Below, piece by piece: positions 8,827-15,215 of a stretch of DNA of 64,000 nucleotides; positions within the stretch are counted from its first letter, which is position 1, and every line of letters begins with the position of its first letter. The translations under genes were made by a program, and so were the position numbers. The stretch is from NCBI RefSeq assembly GCF_006715025.1, contig NZ_VFMK01000001.1, positions 2,914,001 through 2,978,000 on the forward strand, read 5' to 3'. Under the pieces are notes generated by a model, which saw only the letters and a program-made list of their open reading frames with translations, searched no databases and was not told where the DNA came from. This DNA comes from Serratia fonticola (GTDB taxonomy: Bacteria; Pseudomonadota; Gammaproteobacteria; Enterobacterales; Enterobacteriaceae).

Positions 8827-8982
8827 GTGAGAACATTCATTTTCATTTTATGCATGGTTGGTTATCTCCTGGTATTAGGCTACCTTGGCATTTTTGTGAC
8901 TGACAAAATCTGCGAAAAATCATATAACTACAGTAAGATCTGCCGTATGGTAGATATCTCCGAACCCTACATTCAGAAGTAA
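8827..8982 (+). CDS. Possible small membrane protein with a periplasmic Cys pair
   Basis: A 51-codon open frame from GTG 8827 to TAA 8982. The product has a very short N-terminus, one strong hydrophobic segment (about residues 3-25) and a polar tail DKICEKSYNYSKICRMVD with two cysteines ten positions apart. An internal ATG at 8854 is an alternative start. The ribosome site is weak (AGG at 8811-8813). The layout resembles small single-pass regulators such as MgrB, but the sequence is not MgrB. It is divergent from the exonuclease gene. Whether it is expressed is uncertain. Confidence 0.4.
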   Translation: MRTFIFILCMVGYLLVLGYLGIFVTDKICEKSYNYSKICRMVDISEPYIQK

Positions 8983-8986
8983 CGCG

Positions 8987-9469
8987 TTAGGCAAGATAAT
9001 CTCTGGTCATCAACAACGTCAGAACCGCAGCCACGCCGACGATCGTGCCCCATTGGCGCCAACCGAACAAGGCCAGCCACTCCTGCTGTTGCGTGGTGCG
9101 GTGATACTGCCCGATGACCACCGTACCTGCCAGTAGCATTGTGATAATGACCATCACGATACTCAGGCTGACGATATCGAACTCAACGTGTAGAATATTG
9201 GCGTAGTACAGCCGCATAAGAATAAAATAGACGATCAGCACCCAAGTGAAGAAGACGCGCTTCTTCAGGATTTGGGTCAGCAGGAAAGCGATAAACAGAC
9301 TATGTGCGGCAGATATCAACGGGGCTTCAAATGGATGCCGAACACAAAAGTTGTAGACCGCCAGGTACATATTAAAAATCAATAATGCATAGATAATATA
9401 GATATACCAACCATAGATTACTTTCAGCCTTCTTGAGGGGGATGGCGTGGAATTTACAGCGTGAGTCAT
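8987..9469 (-). CDS. Unrecognised four-helix membrane protein
   Basis: A 160-residue protein starting MTHAVNSTPSPSRRLKVIYG with about four to five membrane segments (YGWYIYIIYALLIFNMYLAV, ISAAHSLFIAFLLT, VFFTWVLIVYFILM, SLSIVMVIITMLLAGTVVIG) and a C-terminal hydrophobic stretch. The ATG at 9469 has a clean AGGAGA upstream; the much longer open frame starting at 9673 has no supporting signals and overlaps the divergent gene. I do not recognise the family. Neighbours are other small membrane proteins of unknown role. Confidence 0.65.
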   Translation of the reverse strand: MTHAVNSTPSPSRRLKVIYGWYIYIIYALLIFNMYLAVYNFCVRHPFEAPLISAAHSLFIAFLLTQILKKRVFFTWVLIVYFILMRLYYANILHVEFDIVSLSIVMVIITMLLAGTVVIGQYHRTTQQQEWLALFGWRQWGTIVGVAAVLTLLMTRDYLA

Positions 9470-9641
9470 AGCACTCTCCTTGAGTTGTCTTGATTTATAA
9501 CAGCTTATTTCTAAATGGAAAGTAAACGCCAAATAAGCTTTAAAACCTGAAATAGGGGAACTAATTCCTTGATTGCCAGTCTGCAAAAAGTGAAATATCC
9601 TTATATTTTCCAGGTGAATGTATTGAGACGTCTTGGCTGAC

Positions 9642-9935
9642 ATGAAAGAGTATAAAAATGAAGCAATAACCAACGTATTGTTTATACTGACTTTTTTGAG
9701 TTATGTTTTGTTGCCGCCAGTGTTGATGACTGACTTCTGCGATTGGTTTAATTTGAACCCGTTCAGTATCGTCAATGCGTGGCACTTTAATCCTTTTTCC
9801 GCCGATCGCGGAATACCCCTCTATCAGACGTTTATATATCTGTTTGTTATGTGGATAATTGTTAATCTGATTTTGTGGGGGGGGATTCTATTGTTATTTC
9901 GGCTGTATCGCGCCTATCAGTCTCGCCGTGAATGA
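9642..9935 (+). CDS. Unrecognised small two-helix membrane protein
   Basis: A 97-residue frame beginning MKEYKNEAITNVLFILTFLS, with one hydrophobic segment at about residues 11-29, a Trp/Phe/Asn-rich central part (DWFNLNPFSIVNAWHFNPF), a second segment at about 65-87 and a basic tail YRAYQSRRE. This charge pattern suits an inner-membrane protein with a cytoplasmic C-terminus. It is divergent from the 8987-9469 gene. The ribosome site is poor. Function is unknown. Confidence 0.6.
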   Translation: MKEYKNEAITNVLFILTFLSYVLLPPVLMTDFCDWFNLNPFSIVNAWHFNPFSADRGIPLYQTFIYLFVMWIIVNLILWGGILLLFRLYRAYQSRRE

Positions 9936-10090
9936 TAGGCATGATTAATAGATGCTATTATTTTAACGGAACGCGATGGCGTTTCCGGGAGTGCATTGAA
10001 GGCTGACCCAGGTGTTGATCGTACGGCCGATGATTTTCAAACGAAAACCCAGGCTCACTCCAGTATATTTTGCCGGGGTGACGCTTTTGG

Positions 10091-10267
10091 CTAGAAAAGG
10101 GCAAATAGCAGTACGACGGGCAGGCTCAGTGGCCAGGTCAGGCCAATCGTCAACGCACTGATAATTCTTATTTTTATGGTATCCCGGCTGACCAGGTAGG
10201 TAATAATCATAGAAACCAGCAGACCAATTAAATAACAGTATTGCGTTGCTACCCACAGCGATGACAT
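10091..10267 (-). CDS. GhoT/OrtT-family small membrane toxin (orphan)
   Basis: A 58-codon frame starting at ATG 10267 (AGGA about nine nt upstream) and ending at TAG 10091. The product is two hydrophobic helices joined by VSRDTIKIR and ends ISALTIGLTWPLSLPVVLLF plus ALF. E. coli GhoT and OrtT, as I recall them, are 57 residues long and end in SAFLVGxTWPMSxPVALLFSLF, so the match over the C-terminal half is very close. GhoT and OrtT damage the inner membrane, lowering proton-motive force and ATP and favouring persistence. No GhoS-like antitoxin lies beside it, so it resembles the orphan OrtT. A longer out-of-frame ORF covers the same DNA and would mask it in automatic calls. Confidence 0.85.
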   Translation of the reverse strand: MSSLWVATQYCYLIGLLVSMIITYLVSRDTIKIRIISALTIGLTWPLSLPVVLLFALF

Positions 10268-10460
10268 GAAACAAATCCTGATTGTATTTTAGCGGCGCAT
10301 TCTAGGTGTTTGCCCATGCATAATCAACGCATAGCATGAGAATTATGACCATGAAAAGTCAGGGGATATGGGTGAGGGGGCCGATACGAGAAATGAGCTT
10401 ATCAAAAATAATTATAAATATGCCTTGCTAATAACGGATGGTTATGAGTAAATGACGTCC

Positions 10461-10638
10461 TCGGTTTGTAGTACAGACCTTATGAAAGCAGTTTTAGTAA
10501 AGTAGTTCTCAGTATTAGCGATATCCGACAGATACCTCTTCTTCCGCGAATTTCCTTCTTTAGTGCCCCATAAGTTTTCACTGAATAACAGACCTCTCTC
10601 GCCAATTTGGCGGCCTAAAAATAATGAAGGAAGTATCT
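10461..10638 (+). promoter_or_regulatory. Cold-shock 5' leader of the csp gene
   Basis: About 178 nt precede the csp ATG. It opens with CGGTTTGTAGTACAGACC then TTATGAAAGCAGTTTTAGTA, which aligns with the start of the E. coli cspA mRNA leader as recalled (cold box, ACGGTTTGACGTACAGACC). Such leaders refold with temperature and hold the message in a translatable form in the cold. The last part contains a strong ribosome site, GAAGGAAG (10626-10633). I could not place the -10/-35 boxes with confidence. Confidence 0.75.
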
Positions 10639-10851
10639 ATGTCTAATAAAATGACTGGTTTAGTAAAATGGTTTGACGCGGGTAAAGGTTTTGGTTTTAT
10701 TTCTCCTGCGGATGGAAGTAAAGATGTCTTTGTGCATTTCTCTGCCATTCAGGGTAACGACTATAAAACCCTTGATGAAGGCCAGCAGGTTGAATTCACC
10801 GTCGAAAATGGCGCAAAAGGTCCCGCAGCGGCCAACGTTACTGCGATGTAA
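10639..10851 (+). CDS. Cold-shock protein of the CspA/CspB/CspG group
   Basis: A 70-residue single-strand nucleic-acid-binding protein of the cold-shock domain fold. RNP1 is KGFGFI (residues 16-21) and RNP2 is VFVHF (30-34). The N-terminus MSNKMTGLVKWF is that of the cold-inducible CspA/B/G/I group rather than CspC or CspE, which fits the long cspA-like leader. The ATG at 10639 is preferred over the upstream in-frame ATG at 10624 because GAAGGAAG sits at the right distance. It is expected to act as an RNA chaperone at low temperature. Confidence 0.93.
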   Translation: MSNKMTGLVKWFDAGKGFGFISPADGSKDVFVHFSAIQGNDYKTLDEGQQVEFTVENGAKGPAAANVTAM

Positions 10852-11037
10852 TGTGAACGTGTAGCGGGAAAACCTGCAATAGCGATGATGGTAGCCCGAT
10901 GAATTTCGAGTTGTGCTTCGAAAAACGACGGGCATTTAAGCCGGAGCAGACAGGCGATAACCACGCGACACGATCAATCCCGGCCCGGTGTCGGGATTGA
11001 AAGTCACATCCTTTTTGACGAAGTAGTGAGAGTTTTG

Positions 11038-11080
11038 ACAACAGCAAAGCTTATTGAATTACAGTTAGCTTTGCTGTTGT
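11038..11080 (+). repeat. 14-bp perfect inverted repeat
   Basis: ACAACAGCAAAGCT (11038-11051) is the exact reverse complement of AGCTTTGCTGTTGT (11067-11080), with a 15-nt loop. No U-tract follows, so it is not an intrinsic terminator. Confidence 0.75.
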
Positions 11081-11175
11081 GAAAGGGCCGTGCTCAGGCC
11101 GCGTAACGTTGGAGTGTTCGATGAACGCTTACGCCGCATCATGACAGTCGGGAAAGTGACCGGCAAACATTTCGA

Positions 11176-11203
11176 CCCTGGCATTAATGCCGGGGTTTTT
11201 TTT
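11176..11203 (+). terminator. Intrinsic terminator downstream of csp region
   Basis: CCCTGGCAT and ATGCCGGGG form a stem (11176-11195) followed by eight T residues (11196-11203). It ends a rightward transcript: either the csp message or a separate small RNA. Confidence 0.8.
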
Positions 11204-11315
11204 ATCTTTTTTCTCCAGCAAAAAAATTTTCTGTTTCATGCATCCAAACTCTTCTTACTTTACGTATATGGCTATGTGAGGACACCTTCCCACATCATCC
11301 TACGAGGAATTGACC

Positions 11316-11876
11316 ATGAAAAAGCTGATTTGCACTGCCATCTGTTCATCACTGTTGTTCAGTAGCGTTTCTATGGCTGCCATGATGTCTGACACGGTCA
11401 TGGTTGGCGGTGCCGCCATGTACCCAAGTAAAAACATTGTCGAGAATGCGCTCAATTCAAAAGACCACACGACGCTGGTTGCCGCGGTAAAAGCGGCTGG
11501 TTTAGTGGATACGCTAGAAGGTGCGGGGCCATTTACGGTATTTGCACCAACGAATGCAGCCTTTGCCAAATTGCCTGCGGGGACGGTAGATACATTGCTC
11601 AAGCCTGAAAATAAAGCGGCGTTGACCGGCGTGTTGACTTATCACGTTGTGGCCGGGCGTTATGATATGAAGCAGTTGGAGAAAAAAATCAAGGAAGGTC
11701 ATGGCACTGCAGAGTTGAAAACGGTTAATGGGCAACCTCTGTGGATTATGAATAACGGTGCGCATAACATTCAGTTGAAAGATGGCCATGGCAATATTGC
11801 CAACATCAGCACCTATGATGTTTATCAGAAAAATGGCGTAATCGACGTTATTGATACCGTCCTGTTGCCCAAATAA
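11316..11876 (+). CDS. Secreted fasciclin (FAS1) domain protein
   Basis: A 186-residue protein with a signal peptide (about residues 1-21, MKKLICTAICSSLLFSSVSM then Ala) and one FAS1 domain (about 45-185). The two FAS1 blocks are visible: GPFTVFAPTNAAFAKLP and LTYHVVAGRYD, ending with NGVIDVIDTVLLPK. FAS1 domains are usually adhesion or surface-associated modules; the bacterial function is poorly defined. The start at 11316 follows GAGGAA. An ECF sigma factor and anti-sigma gene follow immediately, suggesting this exported protein is a target or partner of that regulatory pair. Confidence 0.88.
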   Translation: MKKLICTAICSSLLFSSVSMAAMMSDTVMVGGAAMYPSKNIVENALNSKDHTTLVAAVKAAGLVDTLEGAGPFTVFAPTNAAFAKLPAGTVDTLLKPENKAALTGVLTYHVVAGRYDMKQLEKKIKEGHGTAELKTVNGQPLWIMNNGAHNIQLKDGHGNIANISTYDVYQKNGVIDVIDTVLLPK

Positions 11877-11897
11877 ATCCCGTCTATACTAGGTGCA

Positions 11898-11919
11898 GGC
11901 AGGCCGCCGAAGGCCTGCC
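11898..11919 (+). other. Intercistronic GC-rich hairpin
   Basis: GGCAGGCC (11898-11905) and GGCCTGCC (11912-11919) form a perfect eight-bp stem between the fasciclin stop and the sigma-factor start. With no U-tract it more likely tunes expression or stabilises the upstream message than fully terminates. Confidence 0.55.
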
Positions 11920-11939
11920 GCATCTTGACAGGATGGGAC

Positions 11940-12494
11940 ATGACCAAAGCATTTTCTGAACAGCACGCCGAATTGATGCAAGCCGTTGCGCTTGGCGATC
12001 GGCGGGCATTTGAGCAACTTTACCGGCTAACCTCTCCTCGCCTGTTTGCCGTTGCGTTGCGTATGTTGCGCCGCCAATCCTGGGCTGAAGAGGTGTTGCA
12101 TGACAGCTTTATCAGCGTATGGAATCGCGCTGTCAGCTATGATCCCAACCTTAGTTCACCAATGACCTGGCTGACGCACATCGTGCGTAACCGGGCTATC
12201 GACTGGTTGCGAGGTGAGGGGGGCCGTTCGATGCAAACTGAGGACGAGTGGCTGGATAGTATGGGGGATGCGAGCGAGGATCCTTCCAACCAATTTCTGC
12301 ACGGTGAGGAGGCGGGGAAGCTTGCCGAATGTCTGAACCATCTGAATGCCGAACAGCGCCAAAGCATCGTGCTGGCTTATTATCAGGGGATGTCACACGG
12401 TGAGGTTTCGGCACATTTACAGCAACCGCTCGGGACGATCAAGAGCTGGATCCGCAGGGCGCTGGATCATTTGAAAGATTGCGTGGGCCTATGA
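11940..12494 (+). CDS. ECF-type RNA polymerase sigma factor
   Basis: A 184-residue sigma-70-family protein of the ECF kind, with only regions 2 and 4. Region 2 spans about residues 20-95 (AFEQLYRLTSPRLFAVALRM, the core-binding and -10 recognition helices, then WLTHIVRNRAIDWLR). Region 4 spans about 125-180 (LNAEQRQSIVLAYYQGMSHG and PLGTIKSWIRRALDHLK, the -35 helix-turn-helix). The start is ATG 11940 after AGGATGGG. Its stop overlaps the anti-sigma start (ATGA), implying translational coupling. It directs RNA polymerase to a small regulon, probably including the fasciclin gene upstream; that target is inferred. Confidence 0.93.
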   Translation: MTKAFSEQHAELMQAVALGDRRAFEQLYRLTSPRLFAVALRMLRRQSWAEEVLHDSFISVWNRAVSYDPNLSSPMTWLTHIVRNRAIDWLRGEGGRSMQTEDEWLDSMGDASEDPSNQFLHGEEAGKLAECLNHLNAEQRQSIVLAYYQGMSHGEVSAHLQQPLGTIKSWIRRALDHLKDCVGL

Positions 12495-13153
12495 AAAGTA
12501 AAGGTGAGTATGACTCGGCTTTGGCCGCTGAATATGCCTTAGGCACGTTGCGCGGGCCTGCGCGGTTGAAATTTGAACAGCGCATCCGTAATGAGCCCGC
12601 TTTGGCTGCCGTGGTTGGCCGTTGGCAAACGTTGTTGGCTCCTCTGGATGATGCACTAACGCCCGTTACACCCTCTGAACGTGTGTGGAAGAAGATCCGC
12701 CTCAGTTTGCCTGTTCAAGTAACGCCACGGCGTAAACACTGGGATTATCTTGGCTGGGCACTTGCCGCTGGGTTGGCAGCATGGCTTTTAGTGCCGCGCT
12801 TTATCACTCAGCCGCAAGATTTTTCCCCGGCGGTGGTGCTGAATGGTAGCCAGCAAGGGAGTGGGCAATGGATTGTCAGCATGGATAGTGGCAAACGCCA
12901 CCTGAGACTGACCCCGCTTAACCCGCAAACCCTAGCCGTAGCCAATAGCCTACAACTGTGGGTAATCCCGCCGGGTGAAAAGCCTCGTTCTCTAGGCTTA
13001 CTCGCTGCGGAAAAATCGACCGAACTGGCGTTGAGGCAGACGCAGTTGGCGGCGGGGATGACGTTAGCCATCAGCCTGGAACCTGCCGGAGGATCGCCTA
13101 CAGGGCTTCCTACAGGTCCGGTACTGTACAGTGGCCAGTTAACTTCGCTCTGA
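12491..13153 (+). CDS. Membrane anti-sigma factor, RskA type
   Basis: A 220-residue protein. The N-terminal part (EYDSALAAEYALGTLRGPAR, residues 5-24, to about 75) is the helical sigma-binding segment of RskA-type anti-sigma factors without the zinc motif. A single membrane span follows at about 84-102 (GWALAAGLAAWLLV). The periplasmic C-terminal domain (about 110-220) ends with the typical LEPAGGSPTGLPTGPVLYSG. The start overlaps the sigma stop by four bases. It presumably holds the sigma factor at the membrane until a signal causes its release. Confidence 0.92.
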   Translation: MKSKGEYDSALAAEYALGTLRGPARLKFEQRIRNEPALAAVVGRWQTLLAPLDDALTPVTPSERVWKKIRLSLPVQVTPRRKHWDYLGWALAAGLAAWLLVPRFITQPQDFSPAVVLNGSQQGSGQWIVSMDSGKRHLRLTPLNPQTLAVANSLQLWVIPPGEKPRSLGLLAAEKSTELALRQTQLAAGMTLAISLEPAGGSPTGLPTGPVLYSGQLTSL

Positions 13154-13249
13154 TCTGAATGATATTCTTGACGATGATTTTCGCTGACGGCGACGATAAT
13201 CCTATTTACGACCATACTAAAGTTATCAACCATCGTTATAGGTGACTTT

Positions 13250-13501
13250 ATGATATGGATCGAGCAAGGGTTGTACTTGAGAGTGGTGCAGATGGAAAAT
13301 GCACCCAAGCCTTATCCGTTGGATAGCGGATTCAGCCCGCATGCGGCCTATCGTGCATTGGGGATGTATAATCCTTCGGAAACCGCCGATGCTTATTTCA
13401 TCCTCTCGAACGACCGGGATGAGATCTGGTTTATCTGCAACCGCCATCTCAGGACGGTGGGCCTGTTCCCTGATATCCGCGATTTTAGATATTTGTTGTG
13501 A
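13250..13501 (+). CDS. Small hypothetical protein, 83 residues
   Basis: A soluble, Trp/Tyr/Phe-rich frame starting MIWIEQGLYLRVVQMENAPK with no signal peptide or membrane segment. The ATG at 13250 follows AGGTG at proper spacing. Features such as GMYNPSETADAYFILSNDRD and EIWFICNRHLRTVGLFPD look structured rather than random. I do not recognise the family with certainty. It lies 96 nt after the anti-sigma gene and may be independently expressed. Confidence 0.6.
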   Translation: MIWIEQGLYLRVVQMENAPKPYPLDSGFSPHAAYRALGMYNPSETADAYFILSNDRDEIWFICNRHLRTVGLFPDIRDFRYLL

Positions 13502-13827
13502 CTTGGAACAATCCTGGCTAATAATCAACCGTAATATATTTTAAAGCCGGCACAATAGGCTAAGTTAGTGCGGAGGTTAATCGTACTTACTACAGAAGTG
13601 TGAGAAGACACCGTTTACCGGGGAGACTTTCGGGGAAGTCATCGTGGCCTGACGGGGGAGCCAGAGTGAGCTTGATATCTGTGCGTCGCGGATCGAAGCG
13701 TTGAACAAATGGCAGTGTTGTTGATTTTATAGCGGTTGAACATGTTAGACCTTGGCTGATGAGGATGTAGCGTCCCTATCAGCTAAAACGGCCAGCTAAC
13801 TTTCGTTGCTGACCGTTTTCTATTAGT
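13502..13827. other. 326-nt intergenic region before yeaH end
   Basis: No supported ORF or known RNA. Only the yeaH terminator hairpin near its right end (13785-13819) is recognised. Confidence 0.6.
13785..13819 (-). terminator. Terminator downstream of yeaH
   Basis: AAAACGGCCAGC (13785-13796) pairs with GCTGACCGTTTT (13808-13819), allowing one G-U pair. Read leftward the stem ends in TTTT, suitable for ending the yeaG-yeaH message. Confidence 0.6.
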
Positions 13828-15096
13828 TCACGCCGTCTGCTTATGAAACAGTTCCCTGAACACCGGATAAATATCGTCGGGCTCACGGATATGCTGCATG
13901 GCGAAGTTTTCGAATGTCGCTTGCAGGTGCTCATATTCGCGCCATAGCGTCTGGTGAGCACGACGGGTGATTTCTATATAACTGTAGTAACGCACCACCG
14001 GCAGAATGTTTTTTACTAACAGTTCATGACACAGCGGTGAATCATCTGCCCAGTTATCGCCGTCCGATGCCTGGGCCGCGTAAATGTTCCATTGCGCAGG
14101 GTCGTAACGTTCTTCAACCACTTCGCTCATCAATTTAAGGGCGCTGGAAACGATGGTCCCGCCGGTTTCCTGCGAGTAGAAAAACTCTTGTTCGTCTACC
14201 TCTTTGGCCTGGGTGTGATGGCGGATATACACCACCTCGACGTTTTTATAGGTTCTGCTGAGGAACAAGTACAGCAGGATATAAAAGCGCTTGGCCATGT
14301 CTTTGGTCGCCTGATCCATCGATCCAGAGACGTCCATCAAGCAGAACATCACCGCCTGGCTGGAAGGCTCAGGACGACGCTCATAGTTTTTGTAACGCAG
14401 ATCGAAGGTGTCGATAAACGGCACGCTTTCAATTTTCTTACGCAGCTCGGCAATTTCTTTGCGCAGACGCTCTTCTTCCAGCAGCTGTACCGGTTCGGTG
14501 TTTTCCAACCGGCTCAGGCTGTCTTCAAGTTCGTGCAAGGCTCGCCGTTTACCGGCAGTCATGGCGGTGCGGCGTGCTAATGAATTTTGTAACGAGCGCA
14601 CGACGCTGATATTGGCCGGTACGCCGTTAGCGGTGTAGCCTGCGCGATGCGTTTTGAACTCAGTAAGCTGCTTGTACTGATTTTTCTTCAGATTTGGCAG
14701 TGCCAGATCCTCGAACAGCAAATCAAGATATTCATCTTTGGATATCTGGAAGACGAATTCATCCTGTCCTTCACCGTCCTGGCTGGCATTCCCTTGGCCG
14801 CTACCACCGCCAGCACCGCCCTGCGGGCGTTCGACACGGTCATTTTGTACGAAGTGATCGTTACCTGGATGAACGCGATGGCGTGTGCCGCCGCGCCCCT
14901 GATGAAACATGGGTTCGTTGATATCGCCAGCCGGGATCGAGACTGACTCCCCGCTGTCCACGTCGGTGACCGAACGCTTGTTGATGGCTTCGGCAATCGA
15001 CTGTTTGATTTGCGACTTATAGCGACGCAAGAAGCGCTGGCGGTTCACCATGCTCTTGTTCTTGCCATTCAGCCGTCTGTCAATGAAATACGCCAT
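13828..15096 (-). CDS. yeaH: YeaH, UPF0229 family protein
   Basis: A 422-residue cytoplasmic protein beginning MAYFIDRRLNGKNKSMVNRQ. The C-terminal half carries a von Willebrand A-like fold, with the metal-site motif FCLMDVSGSMDQATKDMAKR (DxSxS). A Gly-rich low-complexity insert (GGAGGGSGQGNASQDGEGQ) sits near residue 90. It partners the kinase YeaG; both are linked to stationary phase and nitrogen stress, and the YcgB family often co-occurs. I start at ATG 15096, rejecting an eight-residue upstream extension. It lies 119 nt downstream of yeaG; a short palindromic repeat sits in the gap. Confidence 0.95.
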   Translation of the reverse strand: MAYFIDRRLNGKNKSMVNRQRFLRRYKSQIKQSIAEAINKRSVTDVDSGESVSIPAGDINEPMFHQGRGGTRHRVHPGNDHFVQNDRVERPQGGAGGGSGQGNASQDGEGQDEFVFQISKDEYLDLLFEDLALPNLKKNQYKQLTEFKTHRAGYTANGVPANISVVRSLQNSLARRTAMTAGKRRALHELEDSLSRLENTEPVQLLEEERLRKEIAELRKKIESVPFIDTFDLRYKNYERRPEPSSQAVMFCLMDVSGSMDQATKDMAKRFYILLYLFLSRTYKNVEVVYIRHHTQAKEVDEQEFFYSQETGGTIVSSALKLMSEVVEERYDPAQWNIYAAQASDGDNWADDSPLCHELLVKNILPVVRYYSYIEITRRAHQTLWREYEHLQATFENFAMQHIREPDDIYPVFRELFHKQTA

Positions 15097-15127
15097 ACAT
15101 CCCCCAAACAACGTTGCCAACTTTCTC

Positions 15128-15182
15128 TACCTATGTCCTTCAGGTTGCAGCACGTTGGCTGCAACCCGAAAGCCATCAGGTA
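15128..15182. repeat. Short version of a palindromic intergenic repeat
   Basis: A 55-bp imperfect palindrome between yeaG and yeaH, with arms GGTTGCAG and GGCTGCAACC, and ends resembling the outer arms of the full copies at 19401-19518 and 56004-56126 (TACC-CTTCA-GCTGCA ... TGCAAC-GAAA-CCAT-GGTA). The central about 65 bp is missing. Confidence 0.5.
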
Positions 15183-15215
15183 TACAGGCTATCTATGACG
15201 CCATTGCTGTAGACA

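Larger units (their letters stand above)
10852..11315. other. 464-nt intergenic region between csp and the fasciclin gene
   Basis: No supported ORF. It holds a hairpin at 10974-11000 (nine-bp stem, no U-tract), a 14-bp perfect inverted repeat at 11038-11080, and a strong intrinsic terminator at 11176-11203. The segment between the last two is a candidate small RNA or a long csp 3' end. Confidence 0.6.

Noticed and set aside
8664..8855. 63-codon minus-strand ORF upstream of the exonuclease
   Set aside because: Overlaps the exonuclease start in another frame, low-complexity product, no ribosome site.
8827..8982. Calling the small two-Cys peptide MgrB
   Set aside because: Cysteine spacing is ten rather than eleven, and the conserved MgrB tail ending in Phe-Ile-Pro-Trp is missing.
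8677..9673. Long 5' extension (to 9673) of the 8987-9469 gene
   Set aside because: The ATG at 9469 has an AGGAGA site, whereas the extension crosses the divergent gene at 9642 and has no signals.
9963..10274. 103-codon minus-strand ORF
   Set aside because: It overlaps in another frame the 58-codon GhoT/OrtT-like gene, which has the family C-terminus and a ribosome site; the longer frame shows no family features.
10974..11000. Nine-bp hairpin after csp as the csp terminator
   Set aside because: No U-tract follows; the better terminator is at 11176-11203.
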